Shown: in pieces, positions 10,917 to 22,360 of the stretch
Position numbering within the stretch: the stretch's first letter is position 1
Layout of the letters: every line of letters starts with the position of its first letter
DNA from: Zygnema cylindricum
Taxonomy: Eukaryota > Streptophyta > Zygnematophyceae > Zygnematales > Zygnemataceae
Length of the DNA: 64,000 nucleotides
Direction of reading: 5' to 3'
Assembly (NCBI GenBank): GCA_037447655.1
Contig: JBBHKE010001874.1
Location: forward strand, 312,735-376,734
Made by a program: the position numbers and the translations under genes
The notes under the pieces: model-generated
The model's input: the letters and a program-made list of their open reading frames with translations, nothing else
What the model was told of the DNA's origin: nothing
The model's database searches: none

Positions 10917-11943
10917 AAGTCCTCAGAGTAGACAGCTTCCAATAAGCCTCTAGGATAATCCTGACCCCTTTGTGTTTAAGCAAAAATAACTGCCACCCTC
11001 GCAGACAAAAACCCTGACCACCTGCACCCCTGTGAAGGCAAGACTCCCGTGAGTCGATAGCAAAAAGAATCTCTGAATTTGCTCCTCTGAGCAGTAAGTT
11101 ATGAGGGTCAAAGTTGACCTTTTGTACAGAAGCTCTCTGGGAGAGGGGGTCCTATCTTCTAATTTTTCTAAGTCCTATCTCTCTCACTGACTCTATCTAC
11201 TGATGTACGGAACCAATCAGAATTGAGTTCCGTATGCAAAAGTACAGCTGCCAGTGTACTTTAGGTACGGACATTGTACGACATGGCCTAAATGTCGACA
11301 CATGTCATATCCGGATTCGGTGCCATAATCTCCGGAGATTCCACAATCCAACGTAATTTCGCCACGCGTCATCCGATGTGGCGATGGCCAAAAACCGCCG
11401 AAATCTTCCTCCGCGATCTCGGCGCTAATTGCGGCCGTCCGATTAGAATCTAATTTAATCGTAGCCGTAATAAATACATGTGCGGTATTTGTTTCACTTA
11501 CGAAACAAATGCGCGGTATTGATTTTTAGTCCGACCGTAATCTGTACTTTATATATTACCGGATCTATGTATCCCGTAATCTATTATAGTTAAATGAATA
11601 ATCGTACGTATACATATTTAATTAATTATCAAACTATATACTACGTAACATGAATCCTAGACTTAACGGCTAAGGCTACCGGCTATTTCCTGTCTGCCGA
11701 CCGGTAGGGACAAGGATCAATTCTTGTCGACGGCACATACCTTTTAAATAAATAAACCCTAACTAATATAAATTTCCCGTAAACCTCAGGATAGCCAAGG
11801 TAGCCATGGCTCTAGCTTCCTCTCCAATTTCTCAGTGACTGCGACAAGTTTGAGAGTTGGAGAGAGAAGTTAGAGATAGACTGCCTCGGCTTCAATATTT
11901 CTTTTCAGACCTAGAAAATACTTAAAAACCATTAGTTTCTACA
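10897..11943 (-). repeat. Internal LTR of array B (1047 bp)
   Basis: This LTR serves both as the 3' LTR of the partial copy at 11957-13612 and as the 5' LTR of the complete copy at 6572-10916. It starts TGTAGAAACT and ends GTTACA. Stem strands lie at 11820-11827 and 11857-11864, and the palindrome at 11802-11811. Confidence 0.9.
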
Positions 11944-11956
11944 CTCCCCTTATTTT

Positions 11957-13612
11957 CTAGTCAATCTTTAATTTCAGACCACACTTCTCCCTGCAAAAAA
12001 TTAGCTTAAGGGAAGGCACAGGTATGGTCATCATATCTGCTACCATCTCACTATCTGGTCTGTACTCTAAACTGATTATTTTGTTTTCTACTTTTTCTCT
12101 AACAAAGCTGAGTCTGATGTCCATGTGTTTGGCTTTAAAATGATGTTTAGGATTGGCAGAAATAGCGATTGCTGCCTGATTATCACAAAATATTTTCTGC
12201 ACACCACTCTTAAGGTGACCAAGCTCACCAAGCAAAGACTTGACCCACATCAATTCATTTGCAGCACAGCAAGAGGCCATATACTCAGCCTTCATGGTGG
12301 ACTGAGCAATAACCTTTTGTTGTTTGCTACTCCAACAGCAAGCCCCATCACCCACATATAATACATATCCAGAAGTGCATCTCCTCATCGGAGCATCACC
12401 ATAACTCGCATCACTCCAAGTAGTGATGTCAGTATTCTCCCCACCCAAATGCAACCATATATCCCTAGTTCCTACCAAATATCTAAGGACTCTCTTAGCT
12501 GCCTCCCAATCCTTCTTAGTGGGAGCATTTAGACTTCTACTCAGCACTCCTACAACTGCAGCTAAATCCGGCCGGGTACAATTCATAAAATAGATTAGAC
12601 TTCCCACTACTTGCCTGTAAGGAATAGTCTGCATGAACTTCTGTTCATCAGGAGATAATTCCTCGTCTAAGACTATGACTCCTTCTTCCTCACTCCCCTC
12701 ACTTCCCTTCTTCAACTCCATTGGAGTTGTACAACTATTAGCTTTATCCATTTGAAATTTTTCAAGCATGTTCCCTATTGCTTCCTTTTGAGTCAGTCTT
12801 ATAATTTTCCTTTCTCGGTCTCTCTCTACTTGAATTCCCAAAATATATCTTGCTTCTCCCATATCCTTCATTTCAAATCTCCCCTTAAGATCGGTTTTCA
12901 GTTTGTTAATTTTTTCCATTGATTTACTTAAAAAAAGCAAATCATCAACATAAATTGCAATAAATATAAAACCTTCCTCATCTTCGAAAACATAGATTGA
13001 GTGATCTGAGCTGATCCGAATATATCCCAGACCGGTAAGAAACTCATCAAGCTTCTTATTCCATTGTCGAGATGCCTGTTTCAAACCATAAAGAGATTTA
13101 ATCAGCCGGCATACCTTACTCTCCTCTCCTTCATCAACAAAACCTTCGGGTTGTTGCATGAAGATCTCCTCTTCCAATTCTCCATGCAAAAAGGCTGTCT
13201 TGATGTCCATCTGATGCACTTCCATGTCTTCCGCCGCTGCTAAACTGAGAAGTATGCGGACGGAGGGAAATCTGACCACCGGAGCAAAGGTTTCCTCGTA
13301 GTCAATTCCTTCCTTTTGTGTAAATCCCTTTGCCACTAATCTGGCCTTGTAGCGCTCGATTGTGTTATCTGGGTTCAGTTTAAATTTGAAAACCCACTTA
13401 CAACCGATTGGTTTTTGGTTAGGTGGACAGTCCACCAGCTCCCAAGTATCGGCTGCCATGATTGAAGCCATCTCCACATTGATGGCTGTCTTCCACCGGT
13501 TTCTTTCTGGACAAGTCATCGCCTCTCCATAAGTTTGAGGTTCATCTTGATGAGATAGTTTAGTTACCTTGTTATTAACCTGTTTTTCTTGCAGTCTTTT
13601 GCTACTTCTCCT
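11957..13612 (-). pseudogene. Partial pol of array B (RT and RNase H)
   Basis: A 520-residue open frame covers the whole RT and RNase H and is almost identical to the matching part of 6572-10330. Differences include IFMQQPEGFVDE here against IFMRQLEGFVEE there. YVDD and the RNase H acidic residues are intact. It lacks gag, protease, integrase and an ATG of its own, because its upstream end is fused at 13612 to a 15-bp LTR stub. It is the 3' half of a second internal region, not an independent gene. Confidence 0.88.
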
Positions 13613-13627
13613 CCATTAGTTTCTACA
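13613..13627 (-). repeat. 15-bp stub of the first LTR of array B
   Basis: TGTAGAAACTAATGG is exactly the first 15 bases of the B LTR and abuts the TCACT target copy at 13628-13632. Everything between base 16 of this LTR and the RT-proximal pol is missing, so a deletion removed it. Confidence 0.8.
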
Positions 13628-13632
13628 TCACT

Positions 13633-15227
13633 TCCCTTCTTTAATTCCATAGGAGTGGTACAACTATTAGCCTTGTGCATTTGGATTTTTTCTAACATGT
13701 TTCCAATGGCATCTTTTTGAGTTAATCTTATTATCTTTCTATCTATGTCTCTCTCTACCTGAATTCCCAAAATATACCTTGCTTCTCCCATATCCTTCAT
13801 TTCAAATCTTCATTTTTGATTAATTTTCAACTTATTTATTTTATTCCTAGATTTATTTAAAACAAGCAAATCATCACCATAAATTGCAATCAAAATAATC
13901 CCTTCCTCATCTTCAAACAAATAAATTGAGTGATCTGAGCTGATCCAAATATATCCCACACCTGTAAGGAACTCATCGTGTTTTTTGTTCCATTGTCGGG
14001 GCGCCTGTTTCAACCTTTACAAAGACTTGATCAATCGACATACCTTGTTTTCCTCCCCTTGCTCCACAAATCTTTCGGGCTGTCGCAAAAAAATTTCCTC
14101 TTCTAACTCTCCATGTAGGAAGGTCGTCTTGATGTTCATCTGATGCACTTACTGAGAAGTACCCGAACTGAAAGAAACCTGACGACCGGAGCAAAAGTCT
14201 CCTCGTAGTCAATTCCGTCTTTCTGGGTAAATCCCTTCGCCACTAACCGAGCCTTGTAGCGCTCAATGGTGTTATCCGGGTTGAGTTTTAGCTTAAATAC
14301 CCACTTACATCCAATTGGCTTTTTGTCAGGAGGATAATCCACCAATTCCCATGTATTGGCCGACATAATTGAGGCCATCTCCTCATTAATGGCTATCTTC
14401 CACCGGTTTCTCTCAGGACAGGTCATTGCCTCATTATAAGTTTGAGGTTCATCGGGGTGAGACAGTTTGGCTACCTTATTGTCAACTTGTCTCTCTTGCA
14501 TTCTTTTACTGCTTCTTCTTCCTCCCTCAAACTCTGTTGCGGGAATATTTGGCTCCATTGGATTCTTCCGAACAATTTCTACTTCTCCCCTATCCCTTGC
14601 TTCTTGGTCGATTTCCACCACGTCTTCCGCTTCGGTTGGAGTTGATACTAGGGGTTCCACATTTGGGTCTTTCTCTATCTGATCTGTACCTGCAAGATCA
14701 TCATCGTCTTGAAAACTTGGATAGTTAGAAAGCTCAAAGTCATCAGAATTATCTGACTCAAATCTGATTTTGACTGTCTTTGTATGGTTAAAGGGATCTA
14801 TAGATTTCCCTTCATCCATAACCACTAGATGCTTTACTAGGATTATGTCTTCTCTCTTGAGATCATAGACTCTATGTCCTTTTACATCTTCATCATATCC
14901 TAGTAGATATCCTAGTTTTTCTTTTGGAGCTAACTTCGAGTTTGATCGATCTGTGTCTAAACTAAACACTTGACTACCGAAAACCTTTAAGTGTGAAACA
15001 TATGGTTTTCGCCTTGTCCATCTCTCATGGGGTGTTTGGTCTTTTATTGCCAAAGTAAAAACTCTATTTCTAAGATAATTTGCACATGTCATTGCTTCGG
15101 CCCAAAACATCTTTCTTATCTTCTTATCTGACAGCAAACTCCTAGCACTATCACTCAGTGTTCTATTTAATCTTTCAGCTACACCATTCTGCTCAGGATT
15201 TTCAAGAACTGTCTTTTGATGTTGCAC
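13633..15227 (-). pseudogene. Element C integrase C-terminal half and RT
   Basis: The frame 15227-14136 contains NPEQNGVAERLNR (integrase Glu), the integrase-RT linker with GGRRSSKRMQ, and the start of RT (GCKWVFKLKLNPDNTIERY, DYEETFAPVVRF). It then shifts frame. RT continues in pieces at 14013-13810 (KQAPRQW and IYGDDLL, where copia normally has IYVDDL) and 13800-13633 (MGEARYILGIQV, KANSCTTPMELKKGS). The sequence joins 5496 across the B insertion. Numerous frameshifts show it is dead. Confidence 0.82.
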
Positions 15228-16236
15228 TCCATCTTCTCTCAGAAAATCCTCAAACTGGTTAGAGGTATACTCTCCACCATTGTCACTCCTTACCCTCTTG
15301 ATTGGGGTTTCATGGAGTTTATCACTCCATGCTTTAAATTGCCTAAAACATTCTTAAGCCTCTGACTTATTTTTCAAAAAATACACCATAGAATACCGAG
15401 ACCAATCATCGGCGATAGTCATCATAAATCTCTTTCCCCGAGTGAGGGCACTCTGGCCGGCCCCCAAATATTTGTGTGTACTAAATCTATAATCTTTTCT
15501 TCCTTATAGGTGGCAGTTTTTGGGAAGGGTAACTTGTGTGTTTTACCTTGAGCACATCCACTACAATCACTTAGATTCTCACTTTCACCATGAATCCCTT
15601 CCACTACTCCCATTTTTTTCATCTTTCTTAACTTATCTAGATTCACATGCCCAAGCCTCTTATGCCACAACATTATATCATGAACACCAGCATAATGAAG
15701 TTTCTTCTTTTCATTGCTTAAAATCAGCCTAAACATCCCTTGGCTACCTTTTTGAGCAGTGAAATAAACTTCCTCCTCAAAACTAACAGTAAAGACTCCT
15801 TTCCTAATGCTAGTATCAAAACCCTTATCATCTAATACAGACGTAGAGATGAGGTTTTTGTTCAGCTCCGGAATAAACAACACATCGAGAATGTAACCAT
15901 GGATGTTTTTCCTTCTACTAACACTCTTAGATCTACCGATCCTATAAGATTAGTAGTAACTATCCTCCCATCCACGTACTCTATCTCTACAGTGGGAATC
16001 TTTTTTATCTTAGTGAACATGTGTTTATCTTTACACATATGCATGGAGGCACCTTAATCTACTATCCACCGTGCTTCACCTTTCAAACCACCGAAAGCAC
16101 ATTTCTGCTTTCGTGGAATTTTGACCTCGTTTTTTGATTCCAACTCCTCGTCCAATAGGAGTTCATCATCCTCGTCCTCGGATTTCGCCTCATGTACCTT
16201 GTAACAAGGACCTTTTTCTTTCCTCTCGGGGTTCAA
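15228..16236 (-). pseudogene. Element C protease and integrase N-terminal half
   Basis: The protease site reads WIVD followed by a stop and GASMHMC, so the Ser of the Asp-Ser-Gly triad has become a stop codon near 16055. The integrase region gives WHKRLGHVNLDKL, CSGCAQGKTHKLPFP (zinc finger) and LVHTNIWGP, where the first catalytic Asp is Asn. Frames change several times. Confidence 0.8.
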
Positions 16237-17198
16237 CCGGTCTGCCCCTCCTTTAACCGTAGCTCGGTTAACTTACTGCACTCCACCATATAGTGCCCTG
16301 GAATCTTGCAAAAAATGACACAAACCCTTGGGAGCCCTTGGTCCAAACTCCTCGGTCTGACTTTTCTGCCCCTCCCCTCTATAATTTCCGACCGGTTTCC
16401 TAGAATCGTTGTTCCTCCAATTGGTCGCAGCTGCCAAGGCTTGCCCACTCTTTCCTCCCATTCGGATCTCAATCGTGTTCTCCCGAACGAGAATCATCCC
16501 TACCACTGAATTCCTTATCCACCTTGAGTTTGGCAAGTCCTGCACACGGTTGACTATGTTTTCGAACTCATCTGGTAACTTCATGAGCAAGCAGTTAACC
16601 ATCGTCTTTTCAGTTTCAACCTATCCAGCACTCTTTAGCTCCATGAAAAGTGTTGCGAGCTCATTACAAAAATCCAGCATCTTCCCCCTCTTGCATACAT
16701 ATGCGTTAATTTTATGATCAGCCAACTGCTGTTGCTGAATAGTACCACTTCGGTACATCTTAATGAGAGTCACCCAAAGATCGAATGCCCTCTCTACCTG
16801 CAAATGAGGAGATGGAAGCCCTTGAGTAAGATGGCGGAGGATGAAGTGCTTTGTCGCCATATTGTTGTAGTCTTTGGTATCGGTATCATTCTCTTCGTTC
16901 CTCGGAATAGGTGACATGAATGTTGAACCGGTTGCTATCAGTGTGATCTTCTTTTTATCCTTTCCTTTGTCCACCACCTCTTTTTCCTTTGTCTCCTCCG
17001 TTGGAGATGGATCTGTATCTTTGGTGAATCTGCTTCCTCCAAACCCTGGAGGGATACTAAGACTGGATGGACGCCTCAACCGTCCACTCACTATTCCCCA
17101 AAACCTTTTTCTCACATAGAGCTCCTGTCATCATATTCTCCAAGTATATGAAGCCAGTTCCATTAAAGATGGGCACACTAGAGGGTGGGCCCATAACT
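16237..17198 (-). pseudogene. Element C gag
   Basis: Frames 17115-16621 and 16602-16233 carry the same capsid core as B (RHLTQGLPSPHLQVERAFDLW, MLDFCNELATLFMEL) and the remains of a zinc knuckle. An extra T near 16310 shifts the frame between CHF and CKIPGHYMVEC. The likely initiator is the ATG inside the primer binding site (MGPPS), which is intact here. Confidence 0.8.
17186..17197 (-). promoter_or_regulatory. Primer binding site of element C, half-tRNA(iMet) type
   Basis: GTTATGGGCCCA starts within a base or two of the LTR end. It is complementary to the anticodon arm of eukaryotic initiator tRNA-Met (loop CAU), not to the tRNA 3' end. The same site is known for Drosophila copia. The ATG in it opens a frame reading MGPPS into gag. 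Confidence 0.7.
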
Positions 17199-18230
17199 TA
17201 CAACTGTGAGACCTCCATAGGTCTTCAGATTAGGCAGCTCACACGAAGCCTCTATGATAACCCAGACCCTTTATGTTTCAGCAAAAATAACTGCCACCTT
17301 GGAAAAAAAAAATCTTTTACCACCTTCACCCTTGTGAAGGAAAGACTCCCTTGAGTCTATTGCAAAAAGAATATCTGAATTTGCTCCCCTGAGCAGTAAG
17401 TTATGAAGGGTAAAAGTTGACCTTTTGTACAGAAGCTCTCTGGGAGAGAGGGTCCAATCTATCAAATTTTTCTAAGTCCTATCTCTCTCTAAAACTCTAT
17501 CTACTGAAGTACGGCACCAATCATAATAGTGTATCATACATAAAGGTACAGGTGCCGGTGTACTTTCTGTACGACCATTGTACGACATGGCCAACAAGTC
17601 GACACATGTCATTTTTGGATTCGTTCCTGTAATCCCCGGAGATGCCGTGATGAATGTGATTGTGCCACGTGGCAATTGATTGACACCGACCGCAAACAAC
17701 TTAAAACCTATTCCGCGATCTCGGCATGCTTCGTGGCCGTCCGATTAAGCCGGATTACAATCGTGGCCGTCATAAATACTTGCACAATATTTGTTTGTTT
17801 TCGAAACAAAATGCACGGTATCCGTTTTGGATGTTCCGTACATCGTACATTACAAACTTTATCTATGTATAAATATCTCGTTAAATGAAACAGCCTACGT
17901 GTTAACTTTAAAATAGCTATCAAACCTTATATCTATAACCTTCATCTTAGACTAGTTGGCTAAGGCTATCGGATGGCACTTTGACAGATGGTAGGTACCA
18001 GGACTCTTGGGTTCGTCAAGTTCTATTATTGTAAAATATATCAACCTAATGTATGTCCCCGTCGGGATAGCATAGGCGGCCATGGTTCTATCTCCCTCTC
18101 CAACTTTCAGTGACTGCGCCAAGTGTGGGAGCTGGAGAGAGGAGTTAGAGGCAGATTGCCTCTGCTTCTTTTCTGCATTTTATCTTTTTACAAAACCTAG
18201 AAAATACTAAAATAACCTTTGATTTCTACA
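17199..18230 (-). repeat. 5' LTR of element C (1032 bp)
   Basis: It starts TGTAGAAATC on the minus strand at 18230 and aligns throughout with 3708-4745. Stem strands are at 18096-18105 and 18130-18139; one pair has become G-T, which keeps the stem. Confidence 0.85.
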
Positions 18231-18618
18231 ATGAGTTGGAGGGGGGAGAAGGGTTAAAAAGGGAGGGTTGTGTTAAAGTACACTTTTAGTTGAGTCATTA
18301 GTGAAACATATATATCTGTTGTACTTTAGTGCTTGTTTTATTTTCAGGGAGATATTTTTGTTCCACTTCTGTATTACATAGGTTCGTGTAAAGTCATTGT
18401 TAGTGTATAGGTACATTCACTTCTATTAGGACACATTGTGCTTATTGTAGTTGATCCGTTCATTTATAGAATTGGTGGTCGTTAATAGATTTTTTCATTA
18501 TGACTTCTATGAATATAATGTTTATTTTGTTTCAAATTTTGAAGTCCACCAACTTCGTCGTTGGCCATAGTTTTATCTATTTTTCCTTTGGCGCTACCTT
18601 CTGGAAAAAATGTAACTA

Positions 18619-18816
18619 CACCGTTAATCGTTATTAGTGTTGATAACCCTAATTTGGTCAAGACTTTTTTTGACCAAAATAAAAATAAAAAAGTTAACAA
18701 CATTGTTTAAGATGTGGAATACCATATGCCGTGTCTCCTTGCACTAAACTAGTATTGCTAATTCTAATTTTGCATAAACACTAATAAATCTTTAACAATT
18801 ATAACAATTAGCATTG
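18619..18816. mobile_element. Short MITE-like element R flanked by TA
   Basis: The left end CACCGTTAATCGTTATTAG resembles the ends of element P and MITE Q. The right end is a diverged inverted copy, matching at about 12 of 17 positions. TA flanks both ends (18617-18618, 18817-18818). It is too short to code and would depend on a transposase such as P's. Confidence 0.4.
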
Positions 18817-19182
18817 TAGTGCAATCTAGATCTAGAGCTAAATCTTCTTTTTTTACACTCAATTCACCAAATACAACGAGAAAATATTTTCGTCCATTTC
18901 CTTCTCTTTCTTGTACTTTTCTTGTTTATTTTTGTTTTATATTTTACAATAATTCTCCTCTTTCTCCGATTTTTCTCTCACCAATGCCCATGTTTCTTGT
19001 ACCTTCAAGAGGTTGCGGCTAGGTGGGGGAACGTAAGAGAGGGCGAGGTGGATTTGTAGAGAAAATAGAGTTGAGATAGCTTATGGGTTAGAATGAAAGA
19101 AACCTCTATTGGTTTTTCCGTTTCAGGATTAAAAAGGCGACAAATATAATAGCGTTTTAGGAGTTATTTTTATTTTTCGTAT

Positions 19183-19184
<2 letters not shown>

Positions 19185-19237
<53 letters not shown>
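19185..19237. repeat. (TA)n microsatellite
   Basis: About 26 uninterrupted TA units, followed by degenerate TA and ATTT repeats to about 19310. Confidence 0.95.
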
Positions 19238-19243
<6 letters not shown>

Positions 19244-19352
19244 TATTTATTTATTTATATATACATATATATATATGCATATATATATTATATATATTGT
19301 ATGTATATATTTTTTCTTTTTTTGTTGGTCATCTGCCAGGGTGCCATCTACA

Positions 19353-19354
<2 letters not shown>

Positions 19355-19388
<34 letters not shown>
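19355..19388. repeat. (TA)n microsatellite, second run
   Basis: About 16 TA units, separated from the first array by roughly 115 bases of mixed AT-rich sequence. Confidence 0.9.
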
Positions 19389-19393
<5 letters not shown>

Positions 19394-20730
19394 CTTCTAC
19401 TTATTATTATATATATGCATATACGTATATATACGTATAATATATATCTTGTAACAGTAATAAAGGATCGAACTTGTTTGTAAATGGGTATTTAAGTGTC
19501 ACGAATTTGGTAGACGTCCGCGAAAGAATCGCACGATTTGGAGTTATATTTTAAAAGTTATAGCGACTGGTGTATTTAGGCGACAGCACGAGGTCAAAAT
19601 AACACACGAGTGTTCGTTATAGCGGGTTAAGGGTCAAATTAGTAGCGGAATTTTCTGCAGATGTTCGATAAAATACTAATAGTTGTTTGGTACCCTAGTT
19701 GTTCATAGAGTTTAGTGCAAACGATTCAATCGCGACGAATTATACTTAACGAACGCATTGAACGTTTTGAACAAATCGTTAAAAATCGTTAATGAATTTT
19801 CATCTGTACAATTCTGTACATATAAAACAAACAAAAAATTACATATAGCGCAGTTTGAAAGATTTTTGTTAAATGAGGGGTAAACAATCATTATTTTTTT
19901 ATTATATGTCACACACTTGATATGTATCTGACCTTCTTGATCAACTGGTAGCGGGATAAGTGAAAATAGAATATATGAAAATGTTGCAGTATCGGGTTCG
20001 AATGATGTCAAAGGAAACATTTTGTCAAAGTCTGTCTATCTGATCTGTCAGATCTGACTGACAGCCATGGTAGATTATAGGGAGGCGGCTTCCTTCCGGT
20101 TTGGTTTTTAACATTCCATGGCGGCTTCTTTTAAAAAAAATTGAAAAAGAGGCCCATACATTTTTCAAACTTAAAGCGCGAAAATAGTGTGACGTTTCAA
20201 CGTCTCTTTTCAAAAATGTCCGTACATTTTCAATGAAATGACGTACAGGTTCCGTGATATTTCTGTTCAGTACTAAATACTGCGACGTATCTTTTCCTCG
20301 AATTCCGTACTTTCCCCTAAATGAACGTATATTTTACGATAACTATTGTACTTTCCTACGTAAATTGTCCATTCAGTTTACCGGACAATAAATACATCGC
20401 GCTTTTTTGCGATTTTTTCAAAAGTCACGAATTATACGTTTGAATCGTAAAAATTGAAAAAATCGCACGATTTGAACAACTATATTTGGTACACATGATG
20501 TTTAGTTTCGTGCGATTTGTAGTACGAAACGTCATAAGTCAAATTTTATAAGTTCGTAGGCAGTTTCACGTGTAAAATCCGTGACACGCGAACATGTGAA
20601 GTCGCGTTTCAATTAGCGCACACTTTTGCACGTAAATGTTGCGTAGTGCAATGTAGCATTTGATTGGTTAGAAATGCTACGTAGTTAGTTAGAGATTTCG
20701 CACATTTTTGCATTGGTCAGTCTGAGTCTT

Positions 20731-20838
20731 AGACTCTTAGTTGAGTCTTAGCTGGTCAATGATTGGACCGAGGAAAGCCTGCTTAGACTCTTAGCTGAGT
20801 CTTACCTGGTCAATGATTGGACCGAGAAAAGCATGTTC
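20731..20838. repeat. 54-bp tandem duplication
   Basis: Two adjacent copies (20731-20784 and 20785-20838) share CTGGTCAATGATTGGACCGA and differ at only a few positions. No coding potential is evident. Confidence 0.85.
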
Positions 20839-22063
20839 AACGGAGCGTTGCTGGTCCAGAGCGATGATAGATAAATGTTGAACTCCAAAAGAAAAGTAGG
20901 CATCTTTTCTTTTAGAAAATTTTGTGGAAATTTCGATTGATCTTGGTCTGGAGCGAATAATACCAAGTTGAAGCAATAGCATTTTGCACGAAAATCTTTT
21001 TCTAACTAAGTAGTGTTTTAGTACTTAGGAGATAAAAATTTTTAAGAGTGGAGAGCAGTGGAAAATATTTTAAAGCAAGGGCAGAGCCTAGAGGGCAAGA
21101 GACCAAGCAGAATGTCATGTGGACTGAAGCTTCTTCTAATTTAAAGTTGTTCCTTATGTGAGAGCTGTCCAATGTGAATGTGTAATTTCTAACATGTGGA
21201 ATATATGGTTTAAATTGTTTGTAGTAATGGGATTTTGTGAGAGGTAGGAAAGCTTGTTACACATGGTATAAAAGCTTTGGTTAGAAGCCAGGAGAAGCTT
21301 GCTCATCCAAAAATCGAATGTCATGACCGGTGAGGGTGCTTTGACTCGTGTCGGTGGAACCACAATGTGAAGTGGTAGGGGATTGGAGGGAAACTAAGTG
21401 ACCACACTGCTAGAAAACGCTGGTTAGATGTGGGGCGTGTTTAGGTTCTTAGGACTCAGGCGGGGTGGGGGGTGTAGCCACTGCTGAATCTTACTCTAGT
21501 TACCTAGAGGAAAAACAAACTTGCTTTCTCCTTCCAATGATTCATGTGTAGAGGGAGGGTTTGAAGCTATGAAATGTGAGGATGTGAGGATTAAAGAGTA
21601 AAAGAGATCCTGATATAGTGCGAAATGGGAAATTTGCTAATGGAGGAGAATAAAAGTGAAGTGCTTTACTTCTTGAAGAGCAAAAGACTTCAAAAATGAC
21701 TTCAAATTTTTCAAACCCTAAACTGTCACCTTGGAGAGCTTTTCGACTTTGCTGTTGTAAAATTTTTGGTAGAATCTTACCTTTGAAAGTTTTCAATTTT
21801 TTTGTAGCAGAATTCATAGGAAAATTCTTACCTTTGTGTTTCAATGTTTGGAAAATTAAATTTGTACTAACTTACTTTTGATGTCTTATTGATTTATCAG
21901 ATTTTGATCTTTTTTGAAGAATGTGTTGAAGAGAAGAAGTCTTGGAGTCGAGCAATCTGAGAATTACAATTCTGCGGTAAATTTCTTTAGGAAATTATAT
22001 TCTATCCTTAATTTTGTTTGATTTCATTGTGTGATAATGGTAAATTCTGCATGGAAACATTAA

Positions 22064-22360
22064 ATGGAGAATGCCTTAAATGTTTTGAAGAAACGCACTG
22101 TGAAATTGGTTAAAAGATTTAATAATAATAATGCAGCTGTAGATGAAACAATTTGTGAATTGAAAAGTGAATTGAAGGATATCAAGGGAAATGTGAATGT
22201 TTCAAATCAAAAATTGGATGAGGTAATTAATTTAATTCACACAAAAAATGATGATAATGACCAAAAGGGTGAGGGTAGTAAGAGAAATGCCAGTTTTAGA
22301 GGGGATAATAATGATTGACCTAAGAAGACAAAAGATTTGAAATTGTTTATCAGTGAGGCA
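22064..22360 (+). pseudogene. Gypsy-like gag of element K, N-terminal part
   Basis: This 84-residue frame (MENALNVLKKRTVKLV...) is rich in Lys, Asn and Asp, with a helical DETICELKSELKDIKG stretch. After a stop it continues in frame as KTKDLKLFISEA. Removing solo LTR D1 joins it directly to PFFDGKK and the conserved gag core at 23467. The organisation resembles the N-terminal half of a plant Ty3/gypsy gag. The family is inferred from the core motif only, since no pol is present nearby. Confidence 0.5.

Larger units (their letters stand above)
5502..13627 (-). mobile_element. Nested copia array B: stub, partial pol, LTR, full internal region, LTR
   Basis: TCACT flanks this 8126-bp block at 5497-5501 and 13628-13632, within element C's pol. 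In transcription order it has a 15-bp stub of an LTR start, a partial pol (13612-11957), a full LTR (11943-10897), a complete gag-pol (10916-6572) and a full LTR (6549-5502). One target duplication around the whole block suggests a single insertion site that later held, or arrived as, a tandem LTR-internal-LTR-internal-LTR array. Its first LTR and first 5' internal region have since been deleted. Confidence 0.85.
3708..18230 (-). mobile_element. Old Ty1/copia element C, interrupted by array B
   Basis: Two related LTRs (3708-4745 and 17199-18230) bracket one gag-pol on the minus strand. Without the nested insert the element is about 6.4 kb. Flanks read AAGAG (3703-3707) and ATGAG (18231-18235), a 5-bp target duplication with one mismatch. 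The coding part holds many stops and frameshifts, and the LTRs have diverged much more than those of B. C is therefore clearly the older host element. Confidence 0.85.
18231..22063. other. AT-rich spacer
   Basis: Small ORFs here are AT-driven and show no recognisable domain. The region holds a small MITE, two (TA)n runs, a 54-bp tandem duplication and a TATAAAAG box at 21267-21274. The TATA box may belong to an unrecognised 5' LTR of element K. Confidence 0.5.

Noticed and set aside
19185-19388. CRISPR-like or spaced repeat array
   Set aside because: The repeats are simple TA runs with no unique spacers, and the sequence is eukaryotic.
19301-19483. Tyr/Ile-rich ORF
   Set aside because: It is a translation of the TA microsatellite.
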